Below are positions 19,719 through 30,077 of a DNA stretch of 64,000 bases, one piece after another. The position numbers and the translations under genes were made by a program. The notes beneath the pieces are model-generated. The model did no database searches. It had not been told where the DNA came from and saw nothing but the letters and a program-made list of their open reading frames with translations. Where the stretch lies: positions 17,557 through 81,556 of the forward strand of contig JAEYXD010000058.1 in NCBI GenBank assembly GCA_023428645.1, read 5' to 3'. Source of the stretch: Pseudomonadota bacterium (GTDB lineage Bacteria; Pseudomonadota; Gammaproteobacteria; Steroidobacterales; Steroidobacteraceae). Every line of letters begins with the position of its first letter. The first letter of the stretch is position 1.

Positions 19719-20102
19719 CTATGTTACGCGCATCAGCACCGCGACCGCGACGACGAGGCCCGCCTCGTCGCTCAACGTGACGTGGCACTCGCCGATGCCC
19801 AGCTTCGCGCACATGTCGCGGCCGCGCTCGGACCAGATGACTTCAGGCCGGCCCCACGCGTTCGGCACGACGCCAGCATCGCGCAGCCACATGCCCTGCG
19901 CGAAGCCCGTGCCCATGGCTTTCACGATCGCCTCCTTCGCCGCGAAACGCATCGCGAGGAAGCGCACGCCGCGCGACTTCGTCTCGTACAACGCGCGCTC
20001 CTCCGGCATCAACAGGTGCGCGACGAAGCGCTCGCCGTGGCGGTCGTACACCTTCTGGATGCGCTCGACCTGCAGGATGTCGGTGCCGATGCCGAAAATC
20101 AT
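19719..20102 (-). CDS. acpS: Holo-[acyl-carrier-protein] synthase AcpS
   Basis: 127-residue phosphopantetheinyl transferase that activates ACP for fatty acid synthesis. The metal-binding Asp8 lies in IGTDI and Glu57 in RFAAKEAIVKAMGTG, both in standard positions. It follows pdxJ by 15 bases, the usual pdxJ-acpS pairing at the end of the lepB-rnc-era-recO-pdxJ-acpS cluster. Here recO and pdxJ are separated by a palindromic element. Confidence 0.96.
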   Translation of the reverse strand: MIFGIGTDILQVERIQKVYDRHGERFVAHLLMPEERALYETKSRGVRFLAMRFAAKEAIVKAMGTGFAQGMWLRDAGVVPNAWGRPEVIWSERGRDMCAKLGIGECHVTLSDEAGLVVAVAVLMRVT

Positions 20103-20117
20103 CGTGCCCTGCTCGCC

Positions 20118-20849
20118 TTAGCGCGACCGAGCGTCGAGCATCAGCCGCTTCATTTCGGCGACCGCGGCGTGCATGCCGTGGATGACCGCGCGCGCGACGA
20201 TCGCATGGCCGATGTTCAGCTCGACGATTGGTGCGAGCGCCGCGATCGGCTGGACGTTGTGATAGTTGAGGCCATGACCCGCGTGCACCGTCAGCCCGAT
20301 CGACTGACCATGCCGGGCTGCCTCTTCGATACGCTTGAACTCGTGGGCGCGCTTCTCGCCCTGCGATTCCGCGTACGCCCCCGTGTGAAGCTCGACGACG
20401 GGCGCGCCGAGCCTGCGCGCGGCGTCCAGCTGCGCCGGCTCTGGATCGATGAACAGGGACACGCGAATTCCGGCGGCTCCGAGCTCCGTGCAAATCGGCT
20501 GGAGCGCTGCTTCGTGGCCCGCGACATCCAGGCCGCCCTCCGTCGTCACTTCCTCACGACGCTCGGGGACGAGGCAGCAGTCCGACGGACGCACCTCGAG
20601 CGCGAGCCGCACCATGTCCGCGGTCGCCGCCATTTCCAGATTCAGCCGCGTTTGCAGCGCGTCCTTGCACATGCGGACGTCCCGGTCCTGAATGTGCCGA
20701 CGATCTTCACGCAAGTGGATCGTGATGCTGTCCGCGCCCGCCTGCTCCGCGATCAGCGCGGCGAACAATGGATCGGGATACGTCGTGCGGCGCGCTTGCC
20801 GCAGCGTCGCGACGTGATCGACGTTGACGCCGAGATGCAGTGGGGACAT
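20118..20849 (-). CDS. pdxJ: Pyridoxine 5'-phosphate synthase PdxJ
   Basis: 243-residue TIM-barrel enzyme that condenses 1-deoxyxylulose 5-phosphate with 3-amino-2-oxopropyl phosphate to make PNP in the DXP-dependent vitamin B6 pathway. The N-terminus [17 protein letters not shown] and the [14 protein letters not shown] segment contain the conserved substrate-binding and catalytic residues, and [12 protein letters not shown] lies near the end. Length is standard. It heads pdxJ-acpS. Confidence 0.97.
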   Translation of the reverse strand: MSPLHLGVNVDHVATLRQARRTTYPDPLFAALIAEQAGADSITIHLREDRRHIQDRDVRMCKDALQTRLNLEMAATADMVRLALEVRPSDCCLVPERREEVTTEGGLDVAGHEAALQPICTELGAAGIRVSLFIDPEPAQLDAARRLGAPVVELHTGAYAESQGEKRAHEFKRIEEAARHGQSIGLTVHAGHGLNYHNVQPIAALAPIVELNIGHAIVARAVIHGMHAAVAEMKRLMLDARSR

Positions 20850-20955
20850 GGGCGAATACTTAAGTAGCGGGGCGCAAAGTATAGGGTGGATTGTGCAGCG
20901 GCACGTGCGGAAGAGCTGGAAGGACGGAAGGGCCGAGGCCCAGAAGAGCTGGAAG

Positions 20956-21013
20956 AGCCCCCTCCCCTAGCCCTCCCCCGCTACGCGGGGGAGGAGGAGT
21001 TAGCTGAAGCCAT
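20956..21013. repeat. Palindromic intergenic element, copy 1 (recO-pdxJ gap)
   Basis: C-rich run, then CTCCCCCGC/GCGGGGGAG arms around TAC (20973-20993), then the edge AGCTGAAGCCATTTT. Read on the minus strand the edge GGCTTCAGC encodes the last residues of RecO and its stop codon lies inside the element. The stem followed by C-rich sequence could stabilise or end the recO transcript. It shares its layout with copies near 30.0, 34.7, 45.5, 46.6 and 56.1 kb. Confidence 0.8.
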
Positions 21014-21746
21014 TTTTTCTAAGGGCATGCAGCACCTGCCGGCTCTTCAATTCCCGGCCGTCGAGGCAGCGTTCGAGGGCGGCCCGCAGCAGCCTGCGCG
21101 CATCCGCGAGCGCTGCCGGCGCGGCAAGCTCCTCACGCGCGAGCGATAACAGCGACGCGCCCGGGAAGACGAGGCTGCCCTCCGCCACGTCGAGCGCGCG
21201 GACGGCGCCTTGTTCGAGGCGGTAGTGGTACATGCGCTCGGCAGCGACCGGCTCCTGCGTCATCGCCTCCACGTCCAGCACCAGTCCATAGCCGAGTGCG
21301 TCCAGCAGGCGCTTCTCGAAGATGCGCAGCGCCCGCAGCGGCTCGGACGCGAACTTCAGCGAGTCGATCGTGGCGGCATACAGCGCGAACACGTCCGCGT
21401 GCCCGTCGTGACGGGCAAACAGCTTCAGCAACAGTTCGTTGAGGTAGTACCCGTTGACGAGCTGCGCCGGCGGCATCATCGCGAACGCGCCGTCGAACTC
21501 GGCCGCGGTGAGCTGACCCGCCTCGCCGCCGCCGGTCCAGGACACGAGCACGCGGTTGAAGGGCTGCAGCACGGACATGAGGGAGCCCGACCGATTACGG
21601 CCGCCGCGCGCTCCACGGGCGAAGACCGAGACGCGGCCATGGTCGCGCGTGAACAGCTCGAGGATGCGACTCGTATCGCGATACGGCCGGTGATGCAGCA
21701 CGTACGCGGGTTGCAGCTGGACTCGCCGGGCGTCAGTGCCGTTCAT
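21000..21746 (-). CDS. recO: DNA repair protein RecO
   Basis: 248-residue mediator that loads RecA on single-stranded DNA with RecR. It has an N-terminal OB fold (LQPAYVLHHRPYRDTSRILELFT) and a helical C-terminal part. The zinc-binding cysteines of some RecO proteins are absent, as in many gammaproteobacteria. It starts 21 bases after era. The last codons (NGFS) and stop fall within a dispersed palindromic repeat, so its C-terminus appears to have been reshaped by the repeat. Confidence 0.94.
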   Translation of the reverse strand: MNGTDARRVQLQPAYVLHHRPYRDTSRILELFTRDHGRVSVFARGARGGRNRSGSLMSVLQPFNRVLVSWTGGGEAGQLTAAEFDGAFAMMPPAQLVNGYYLNELLLKLFARHDGHADVFALYAATIDSLKFASEPLRALRIFEKRLLDALGYGLVLDVEAMTQEPVAAERMYHYRLEQGAVRALDVAEGSLVFPGASLLSLAREELAAPAALADARRLLRAALERCLDGRELKSRQVLHALRKNGFS

Positions 21747-21767
21747 GCTGCAGAGGCCGCGTTGCCG

Positions 21768-22685
21768 TCAGCTCTCGTAGCCGAGTTGCCGCAGCGCGTT
21801 CTCGTTGTCCGACCAGTTCTCTTTCACCTTGACCCACAGCTCCAGATGCACGGGCCGCTTGAAGAGCTCGTTCATCTCCAGGCGCGCGGCGCGCCCGACT
21901 TCTTTCAGCTGCTCGCCGCCCTGCCCGATCACGATCGCCTTCTGGCCCGAGCGCTCGACCCAGATGACGGCATTGATCATGAGGCGGCCCTCTTCCTCCT
22001 CGAAACGCTCGAGGCCGACCGTCAGGCCGTACGGCAGCTCCTGACGCAGACGCCAGGTGAGCTTCTCGCGAACGATTTCGGACGCGAGGAATTGATCGCT
22101 GCGATCGGTGACCTGCTCCGGGGGAAAGTGCGGCGGCGATTCGGGCAGATAGCGGGCGATCACCCCAGGCAGATCATCGAGCCCGCTGCCCTTCAGTCCC
22201 GACAGCGGAATCAGCTCGGCGAACTGCGCGCGGCGCGACAGCTCCTCGAGGAATGGCAGCAACCGCTCTTTCGGAAACACCTTGTCGACCTTGTTCACGA
22301 TCGCGATGATCGGGCGGCCGCGCTGCACGAGCTCGTCGAGCACACGCTGATCCTCGTCCATCCAGCGCGCGGCTTCGATCACGAACAGATTCACGTCGGC
22401 ATCGCTCAGCGAGTTCAACGCCGCGCGATTCATGTGCCGATTCATCGCGCGGCCGCCGCCCGCATGCAGGCCGGGGGTATCGACGAAGACGATCTGCGAG
22501 TGCTCGGTCGTCAGAATGCCGAGGATGCGATGTCGGGTCGTCTGCGGCTTGGGACTGACGATGCTGATCTTGCGCTTCAGGAGCGCGTTCAGCAGCGTCG
22601 ATTTGCCGACGTTCGGGCGTCCGACGAATGCGGCAAAGCCGCAGCGGAAGCTGGCGTCGGAGGCGACTTCTGGAAGTTCATTCAC
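21768..22685 (-). CDS. era: GTPase Era
   Basis: 305-residue Ras-like GTPase needed for 30S ribosome maturation. G1 GRPNVGKS at 22-29, G3 DTPG at 69-72 and G4 NKVD at 131-134 are intact, and a C-terminal KH domain binds the 3' end of 16S rRNA. It overlaps the rnc stop by 4 bases (ATGA), so rnc-era are translationally coupled as in other bacteria. Confidence 0.97.
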   Translation of the reverse strand: MNELPEVASDASFRCGFAAFVGRPNVGKSTLLNALLKRKISIVSPKPQTTRHRILGILTTEHSQIVFVDTPGLHAGGGRAMNRHMNRAALNSLSDADVNLFVIEAARWMDEDQRVLDELVQRGRPIIAIVNKVDKVFPKERLLPFLEELSRRAQFAELIPLSGLKGSGLDDLPGVIARYLPESPPHFPPEQVTDRSDQFLASEIVREKLTWRLRQELPYGLTVGLERFEEEEGRLMINAVIWVERSGQKAIVIGQGGEQLKEVGRAARLEMNELFKRPVHLELWVKVKENWSDNENALRQLGYES

Positions 22686-23374
22686 GTCAGGGATTCTCGT
22701 GGTCGGTTCAACTCGTCGAGCAACAGCTGCGCGGCGGCCTGTTCGGCGCGGCGGCGGCTCGCGCCGCTCGCCGTCGTTCGCAAGCCGAGCGCGTCCACCG
22801 CGCAGGATACTTGGAACTGCTGATTGTGCGCCTCGCCGGTGACGGCATCGACAATGTACGTAGGGAGCGGCAACCCCTGGCCCTGCAACGTTTCTTGCAA
22901 ACGGGTCTTCGGATCTTTCAGTTCCGCGGCGGTCGGCAGGCGATCGAGCCGCGGGACGAACAAGCGCTCGATCACGCGCTCGGCAGCGTCGAAGCCGCCG
23001 TCGAGGTAGATCGCACCGAACAGGGCTTCCAAGGTATCGGCAAGAATGGATTTGCGGCGGAAGCCGCCTGATTTCAGCTCGCCCGATCCGAGACGCAGTT
23101 GATCGCCGAGCTGCACCTCCTGCGCCACCACGGCGAGCGCCTCCCCGCTGACGAGGCTCGCGCGGAATCGGGACAGGTCACCCTCGGTGGCAGCGCCGAA
23201 CTCGCGAAAGACGAGCTGCGCGACGACGCAGTTCAGCACCGCATCGCCGAGGAACTCGAGACGCTCGTTATGAGGCTCGCCCGCGCTTCGATGCGTCAAT
23301 GCGGCCTCGAGCAAGGCAGCGTCCTTGCACTCGTAATCGAGGGCGTCCTTCAGCCATGCAGCAGCATTCTTCAA
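22682..23374 (-). CDS. rnc: Ribonuclease III
   Basis: 230-residue double-strand-specific endoribonuclease for rRNA and mRNA processing. The catalytic signature ERLEFLGDAVL is at 37-47, and a C-terminal double-stranded-RNA-binding domain (DPKTRLQETLQGQGLPLPTY onward) follows. Length is normal. It lies 45 bases after the DUF4845 gene in the lepA-lepB-DUF4845-rnc-era-recO order common in gammaproteobacteria. Confidence 0.97.
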   Translation of the reverse strand: MKNAAAWLKDALDYECKDAALLEAALTHRSAGEPHNERLEFLGDAVLNCVVAQLVFREFGAATEGDLSRFRASLVSGEALAVVAQEVQLGDQLRLGSGELKSGGFRRKSILADTLEALFGAIYLDGGFDAAERVIERLFVPRLDRLPTAAELKDPKTRLQETLQGQGLPLPTYIVDAVTGEAHNQQFQVSCAVDALGLRTTASGASRRRAEQAAAQLLLDELNRPRESLT

Positions 23375-23419
23375 CGCAGTCGCCGGCGAAACGCCGACCT
23401 CGGGAGGATGAGGGGGACG

Positions 23420-23779
23420 CTAGTTGACATCGACCGTCTTATCGAACTTCGCGACAAGCGAAATGTTCGCGACGAACGGGGCCGGCGCGTCGTAGGCGGC
23501 GCGCATCGAGTACCCGTTCGGCGTGCGTTTGATCTCGATGTCCTGCGGCTGAATGCTCTTGATGTCCTCGATCGTCCAGCGGCGGCCGAGCGACGTGCGC
23601 AGCGTCGAGGGGCTCGTGCCGTCGGTGCTTTCCTTCGCCGTCTGCTCCATCGCACGGACGATCGCCATGTATTCCAGATAGATCGGCGTGAGGCGGATGC
23701 CGCCGTACAACGCCAACCCCACGATCGCGAGGATGATCACCATGCCGAGGAAGGTGGCGCCGCGCTGATGTCGCAACAT
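23420..23779 (-). CDS. DUF4845 domain-containing pilin-like membrane protein
   Basis: 119 residues starting MLRHQRGATFLGMVIILAIV: a short basic tail, then one membrane helix (about 8-28), and a globular exported part. This resembles a type IV pilin N-terminus but lacks the processing Gly-Phe-Glu pattern. Start 23779 has GGGAG 7 bases upstream; a TTG 18 bases earlier is less likely. The family sits between lepB and rnc in many gammaproteobacteria and has no known function. Confidence 0.88.
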   Translation of the reverse strand: MLRHQRGATFLGMVIILAIVGLALYGGIRLTPIYLEYMAIVRAMEQTAKESTDGTSPSTLRTSLGRRWTIEDIKSIQPQDIEIKRTPNGYSMRAAYDAPAPFVANISLVAKFDKTVDVN

Positions 23780-23830
23780 GCAGATGCTCCCGCTCAAGTC
23801 AGTTGTTATCGCGCCCGAACGTATGGCTTG

Positions 23831-24634
23831 TTATTTGATCGCGGTGCCGATCCGGTTCCAGAGCGGCGCTTCCGGCAGGTCCCAGTTGAACCAGATGCGC
23901 ACGGCTTTGCCGACCAGGTTTTCTTCCGGGACGAGGCCGACGCTGGGGTAGCGGCTGTCCTGGCTGTTGTCGCGGTTGTCGCCCATGAAGAAATAGTGGT
24001 TCGCCGGAATCACGGCGTCGAAGTCGCGCGAGTAGCGATCCGTGAGGTACAGCACCTCGTGCGACACGTCGCCGAGCTGCTCCACACCGATGTTCGCATC
24101 GGCCTGCGGCCCGGTCGCGCGCGGCCCGGTGTAGGGACCATTGATCTTCATTGGCATCGCCTTGCCGTTGACGTAGACCTGTCCGCTCTTCACGACGACA
24201 TGATCGCCCGGCAAGCCAACGAGCCGTTTGATGTAGTTCGTCGCGGGGTCGCGCGGCAGCCTGAAGACGATGACATCACCGCGTTCCGGCTCGCCGATCG
24301 GCACCACCTTCGTATTCAGCACCGGCAGGCGCAAACCGTACGAGAACTTGTTCACGAAAATGAAATCCCCGTCGAGCAGGGTCGGCATCATCGAGTCGGA
24401 CGGGATCCGAAACGGCTCGAACAGGAACGAGCGGATCAGCAGCACGATGAAGATCACCGGGAAGAACGAGCGGGCGTACTCGACGATGACGGGCTCGCGC
24501 ACCGATTCGGGGGCGACACCGGCCTGGGCAGCGAGCCGCAGCCGCTTCGGCTTCCAGAGCCAGACGTCCAGGGCCCAGATGACCCCGGTGATGAGCGACG
24601 CGACGACGAGGATGAACGAGAAGTCGAGCACCAT
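23831..24634 (-). CDS. lepB: Signal peptidase I LepB
   Basis: 267-residue inner-membrane Ser/Lys protease that removes signal peptides. Two N-terminal hydrophobic segments (about 4-23 and 57-71) are followed by the catalytic Ser81 in SDSMMPTLLDGD and Lys136 in NYIKRLVGLPGD; the GDNRDNSQDSR motif lies near the C-terminus. Length is standard. It follows lepA by 6 bases. Confidence 0.97.
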   Translation of the reverse strand: MVLDFSFILVVASLITGVIWALDVWLWKPKRLRLAAQAGVAPESVREPVIVEYARSFFPVIFIVLLIRSFLFEPFRIPSDSMMPTLLDGDFIFVNKFSYGLRLPVLNTKVVPIGEPERGDVIVFRLPRDPATNYIKRLVGLPGDHVVVKSGQVYVNGKAMPMKINGPYTGPRATGPQADANIGVEQLGDVSHEVLYLTDRYSRDFDAVIPANHYFFMGDNRDNSQDSRYPSVGLVPEENLVGKAVRIWFNWDLPEAPLWNRIGTAIK

Positions 24635-24640
24635 GGCTGA

Positions 24641-26437
<1,797 letters not shown>

Positions 26438-26510
26438 CTAGGGTGGGACTTGAGCGACGGCGGCGGATTATAGCGGAGCGCGTCGGCGGCCGCCGGAGGG
26501 CTGCAAAGGG

Positions 26511-26747
26511 TCAGCGAAGGTAGGCCTCGACCCGATCGCGGTCTAGGTAGTAGGCGCACACGACCTCGCCGTCCGCGGTGACGACCGGCACGCGAGCGCC
26601 ATACAGCCGTTCGAGGTCGTCATCGTCGCTGATATCGACGACCTGCACCGCGGCCGAGGTCTCCGGCCCGAGTACGAGGGCCAGGTCCGCCAGGAGGGCT
26701 TCGCACAACGTGCAGCCCGGCCGCATGTACACGGTCCAGTGAGGCAT
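26511..26747 (-). CDS. Small glutaredoxin-like (DUF836) protein
   Basis: 78 residues starting MPHWTVYMRPGCTLCEALL: a compact thioredoxin fold with a CxxC pair at Cys12 and Cys15, a strand VQVVDIS and the cis-Pro-type turn ARVPVV. This matches the glutaredoxin-like DUF836/YruB group. A TTG start at 26786 overlapping the rseB stop would add 13 residues and cannot be excluded. It lies between rseB and lepA. A thiol-redox role is inferred from the fold only. Confidence 0.85.
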   Translation of the reverse strand: MPHWTVYMRPGCTLCEALLADLALVLGPETSAAVQVVDISDDDDLERLYGARVPVVTADGEVVCAYYLDRDRVEAYLR

Positions 26748-26782
26748 GGGGAGCGCTTGGCCGACGGGACCAGGGCTTGCCG

Positions 26783-27799
26783 TCAAGGACGGGCAGGCGC
26801 TGGCGCGGCGTTCGCCTCCCTCGTGGTGCTCGAATCGTTAGCGCGCGTCACGCCCGCGGCAATGGCCTCGACCGTGGCGGCCGGAACCTCGCCGACCGCG
26901 GTCACTTGATGACCGTCGAGATCGCGCGAGAACGCAAACGCGGCACCAACGCGCGCGAGGCCGTGCATTGGCGTGGACTGCGGCGTACGCGGCTCGATGA
27001 ACACCGACACCGATGCCAGACCGTCCGAGAACACCAGATGCCGCACGGGCGCGCTCGATCCCGCGATTTCCTGGATGCGCCAGGTCGTGAGGCGGAAGCC
27101 CGCCGGCAGGCGAATGACGCTCCAGCCGACATTGCCGGCCACGCGCACCGGTTGCGCGTCCTGGCGCAGCCAACGATAGCCTTCGGCGGACACCGACGGC
27201 TTGAGCTCGGTCATCGGGATACGATCCCGCAGATTCAACTCCGCGAACAGGATCTGCTCGATGACGCGGCCATTGCGGTCGCTCAGCTGCGACTTGAGCG
27301 GCATCGCCGTCTCCTGGTCGAGCCAGAGACGATAGCCGTAGCGATACTGATCGCGCGGCTGCACGATGATCATCTGCGTCTTGCGGCCAAGGGTCTTCGC
27401 GACCTTGCCCACCTTCTCGATGCTGTAGTGCTCTTCGAGGCTTTCCGAATAGCTCGGCAGCGCCGCCAGCAGCGACGTGTTGCCCTCGCGCTTCTCGACC
27501 AGCACGGTGCGGCGATCGGGGAGATAGCACACGACTTCTTCGTCGTTGCGGATGAGTTCGCGGCCGCTGCCGTCGAGCGAGACCAGACGTTCGGTGACCT
27601 TGCCCTTCTCCACGCGGTGAATGATGCGCATCGTCTCCGAGCGCTGACCCGTGACATGAAAGAAGCGGCCGTCGTAATTCTCCTCGGCCAGGGCACGCGA
27701 CATGCGCTCGAGCCAATGCCGGGCATCGGGATCACCGGCTCGCGCCGGCAGCGCGAACACGCTTATGAGCAGCAGGAAGAGATAACGGGCAGTGGTCAT
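26783..27799 (-). CDS. rseB: Sigma-E regulatory protein RseB (MucB)
   Basis: 338-residue periplasmic protein that binds RseA and protects it from DegS until mislocalised lipoprotein or LPS signals arrive. It has a signal peptide (YLFLLLISVFALPARA, about residues 5-20). A large LolA-like N-terminal domain and a smaller C-terminal domain (about 230-320) match MucB/RseB. It directly follows rseA (stop and start touch). No mucD/degP protease gene follows; a glutaredoxin-like gene is in its place. Confidence 0.92.
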   Translation of the reverse strand: MTTARYLFLLLISVFALPARAGDPDARHWLERMSRALAEENYDGRFFHVTGQRSETMRIIHRVEKGKVTERLVSLDGSGRELIRNDEEVVCYLPDRRTVLVEKREGNTSLLAALPSYSESLEEHYSIEKVGKVAKTLGRKTQMIIVQPRDQYRYGYRLWLDQETAMPLKSQLSDRNGRVIEQILFAELNLRDRIPMTELKPSVSAEGYRWLRQDAQPVRVAGNVGWSVIRLPAGFRLTTWRIQEIAGSSAPVRHLVFSDGLASVSVFIEPRTPQSTPMHGLARVGAAFAFSRDLDGHQVTAVGEVPAATVEAIAAGVTRANDSSTTREANAAPAPARP

Positions 27800-28440
27800 C
27801 AGGGCTGAGATGCGTCGTCTTGAGCTTGCGGCTGCGAATCGGTCTGCGCAGGCGCCGCGGTCGCCGAGGTGTCGACCACTTCCTCCTCCTCCGTGAGGAC
27901 CCCGGTCAGCACGCTGCGGCGGCCGAGTGGCATCGAGTACTCGCTGTGGGCAACGACGTAATTCGTGAGTCGCGCCGGAACGTAACCGCTCGCGGTCGTA
28001 TTCGCGGGAACGATGTAGCTCGCGGCCGGATCGCCCGCCTCGGGCTCGGTGACCGGCGCGACCGGCACCGCGTCCGCGACGTAGTTCGGTTCAGGCGACT
28101 TGCTCGGCGGCTGGAGCGACAGGAGAGCGACGGCAGCAACGCCGGCGGCGACCGCCACTCCCGTCAAGGGACGTAGCCACGGGCGCGCCTTGAACGATGG
28201 CGCCATGCTGCCGCCCAACGCGGGCTCCGCCTCGATCGCGGCGGCGATTCGCTGTGCAAAATCTGCAGGGGCGGCGACAGTGCCAGGGGAGCGCAGCGTC
28301 TCGCCGATCAGCGCATAGCGGCCCGCGGTGGCGCCCAGCTCTCGGTGGCGACTGACCTGCTTCAGCAACAAATCGAGCTCAGCTTCCGGCAATTCACCGT
28401 CGAGGCACGCCGACAACTGTTCCTTCACCGGGTCCGTCAT
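27799..28440 (-). CDS. rseA: Anti-sigma-E factor RseA (MucA)
   Basis: 213-residue single-pass inner-membrane anti-sigma factor. The cytoplasmic N-terminus (MTDPVKEQLSACLDGELPEA, then the ALIGETLR helix) is the RseA sigma-binding domain, a membrane helix spans about 91-109, and the Pro- and Gln-rich periplasmic part binds RseB. It lies 82 bases after rpoE and abuts rseB. Regulated cleavage by DegS and RseP is expected from the family, but neither gene is in the window. Confidence 0.9.
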   Translation of the reverse strand: MTDPVKEQLSACLDGELPEAELDLLLKQVSRHRELGATAGRYALIGETLRSPGTVAAPADFAQRIAAAIEAEPALGGSMAPSFKARPWLRPLTGVAVAAGVAAVALLSLQPPSKSPEPNYVADAVPVAPVTEPEAGDPAASYIVPANTTASGYVPARLTNYVVAHSEYSMPLGRRSVLTGVLTEEEEVVDTSATAAPAQTDSQPQAQDDASQP

Positions 28441-28522
28441 AACCTCTTCACCGCCACACTCAACGAGCGCCTGTGTACCTGAATTCTGTCAACTCCACCA
28501 TCGACCGCGCCGCTCGCAAGAC

Positions 28523-29098
28523 TCAGTCCAGCAACGGCTGCAACTTTTTGTCGATGGCTTCGCGGGCACGAAAGATTCGCGATCTCACCGTGCCCACCGG
28601 ACAATCCATTGCCTCCGCGATCTCCTCGTAAGACAAACCCTCTATCTCGCGCAGCACGATTGCCGTACGCAGATCCTCCGGCAACTGTTGCATCGCACGC
28701 TCCACGACCTCGCGAATCTCTTCCGTCAGCAGCACGCGCTCCGGCGTGTCGACTTCCTTCAGTTTCGCGTGGCGGTCGTATTGCTCCGGGTCCTGCAAGT
28801 CGAGGTCGAAATCAACGGGCCGGCGACGATTCGACACGAGCGCGTTCTTGGCCGTATTGATCGCAATCCTGTACAGCCATGTGTAGAACGCACTGTCCCC
28901 GCGAAACGAAGGCAGGGCGCGATAGGCCTTGAGAAAGGCTTCCTGCGCGATGTCCTGCGCCTCGGCGGCATCGTTCACGAACCGGCTCACCAGCTTCAAC
29001 ACTCTGTGCTGATACTTGAGCACCAACAGGTCGAAGGCCGACTTGTCGCCCTTCTGCACCCGCTGCACCAACTGCTGGTCATTGTCGTCCTGAGTCAT
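28523..29098 (-). CDS. rpoE: Extracytoplasmic stress sigma factor RpoE (AlgU)
   Basis: 191-residue ECF sigma factor. Region 2 carries QDIAQEAFLKAYRALPSF and the FYTWLYRIAINTAKN segment, and region 4 carries EEIAEAMDCPVGTVRSRIFRA for -35 recognition. The start is ATG 29098 (MTQDDNDQQLVQRVQ). The rpoE-rseA-rseB order is the conserved sigma-E module. A sigma-E-type promoter 118-144 bases upstream suggests autoregulation. Confidence 0.96.
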   Translation of the reverse strand: MTQDDNDQQLVQRVQKGDKSAFDLLVLKYQHRVLKLVSRFVNDAAEAQDIAQEAFLKAYRALPSFRGDSAFYTWLYRIAINTAKNALVSNRRRPVDFDLDLQDPEQYDRHAKLKEVDTPERVLLTEEIREVVERAMQQLPEDLRTAIVLREIEGLSYEEIAEAMDCPVGTVRSRIFRAREAIDKKLQPLLD

Positions 29099-29215
29099 TG
29101 ACCGGCAACCCTGGCAGGCGTGCGCTCCGTCTTCAAGCCCACGCAACGACCCGTTCCGGACGTTCCGGCGTCATGCACCGGCTGCATTCGGGCCTCATGC
29201 CCGACAGGTGCACCG

Positions 29216-29242
29216 ATAGACTCGGGTCGCCTGCGAAAGTTC
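29216..29242 (-). promoter_or_regulatory. Putative sigma-E-type promoter of rpoE
   Basis: On the minus strand GAACTT (29242-29237) and TCTAT (29220-29216) are separated by 16 bases, close to the RpoE/AlgU consensus GAACTT-N16/17-TCtga. Transcription would start near 29209, giving a leader of about 110 bases that includes a small TCGGGC/GCCCGA hairpin. Autoregulation is inferred from motif and position. Confidence 0.6.
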
Positions 29243-29278
29243 GCCCGCGAATGCGCTCGATGGCTCATGAGAAATGCG

Positions 29279-29737
29279 TCACACCGCCCTTTCATGTTCG
29301 TCCTTCGTCCGCCAGGGCGCGACCCGCAGTCGCACGAGGAGCTGTCGGAACTCGTCGTCCGCGATGTCGCCGCGAACCAGCAACAGCGGTCGCCGCAGTG
29401 AGTCCCAGCAAAGCCATAACGCGTGGGGGCTCGTTCGGCTCGCCGCCGTGAGGTTGGCATCGACACGGCGTCCGCCCGCGTCGCACAGCGACCAGCCGCC
29501 GTCCGGTCGGCACGCGATGCGTACCAGCCGCGACGGACCGCCTATCCAGCCGAGCGCGACGAAACCGTAGGCAATCACGAGCGTGACGAGTGCGCCGATG
29601 CCCGCGAGCGCGGCGCTCGCGGACGCCCATTGCACTACGGCAAAGGGCAGGATCAGCAAGGTGGCAGCAACGATGAGCCGCTCGCCGCGGCGCGCGGCGA
29701 CATCAATCGTCAGGATGGGTAAGTCGGGCGACGACAT
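29279..29737 (-). CDS. ygfX: YgfX-family membrane protein (CptA-like)
   Basis: 152 residues starting MSSPDLPILTIDV, overlapping the sdhE frame by 35 bases. Two adjacent membrane helices are visible (about 17-35 and 40-60), then a soluble C-terminal half with CRPDGGWSLCDAGGR. YgfX/CptA is encoded right after sdhE in enterobacteria and affects cell division proteins. The sequence here is divergent, so the assignment rests on topology, size and position as much as on similarity. Confidence 0.7.
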   Translation of the reverse strand: MSSPDLPILTIDVAARRGERLIVAATLLILPFAVVQWASASAALAGIGALVTLVIAYGFVALGWIGGPSRLVRIACRPDGGWSLCDAGGRRVDANLTAASRTSPHALWLCWDSLRRPLLLVRGDIADDEFRQLLVRLRVAPWRTKDEHERAV

Positions 29738-29951
29738 TGACGAGCTGCGGATCCGCCGGTTGCTCACGATTGACGACATAGGCGAACAGCTGCGGATCGG
29801 GGAGTGTGAGGAGCGCCTCGAAGGCTTGCTGTTCTTCTTGCGAGGCGGAAGCGTAGCGCTGTTCGAGGTATCGCTGTAGCAAAACATCGAGCTCGCGCAT
29901 GCCGCGTCGACAGCGCCAGCGAAGTTGGGAGAGGTGGGATGAGGTGGTCAT
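29703..29951 (-). CDS. sdhE: Succinate dehydrogenase assembly factor SdhE (SDHAF2 family)
   Basis: 82-residue helical protein that promotes covalent FAD attachment to SdhA. The conserved front surface RRGMRELDVLL (about 15-25, with the RGxxE motif) is intact, followed by YLEQRY and a LLTLPDPQLFAYV stretch. It lies downstream of sdhB beyond a palindromic element and continues into ygfX. Together with the DUF1674 gene upstream of sdhC it brackets the sdh operon. Confidence 0.93.
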   Translation of the reverse strand: MTTSSHLSQLRWRCRRGMRELDVLLQRYLEQRYASASQEEQQAFEALLTLPDPQLFAYVVNREQPADPQLVNVVARLTHPDD

Positions 29952-30011
29952 CGGCTGGGCTCGGCGATGGCTGACGGCGACGGCGACGAACTTAAGAGCG
30001 GAGAGCCAAGA

Positions 30012-30074
30012 GCGCCCCCTCCCCGAACCCTCCCCCGCTCTCGCGGGGGAGGGGGAGTTGGCTGAAGCCGTTAT
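30012..30074. repeat. Palindromic intergenic element, copy 2 (sdhB-sdhE gap)
   Basis: C-rich run, then CCTCCCCCGC and GCGGGGGAGG arms around TCTC (30029-30052), then edge GGCTGAAGCCGTT. On the minus strand the GGCTTCAGCC edge begins within about 10 bases after the sdhB stop. The hairpin may separate or dampen sdhE expression relative to sdhCDAB. Confidence 0.85.
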
Positions 30075-30077
30075 TCG

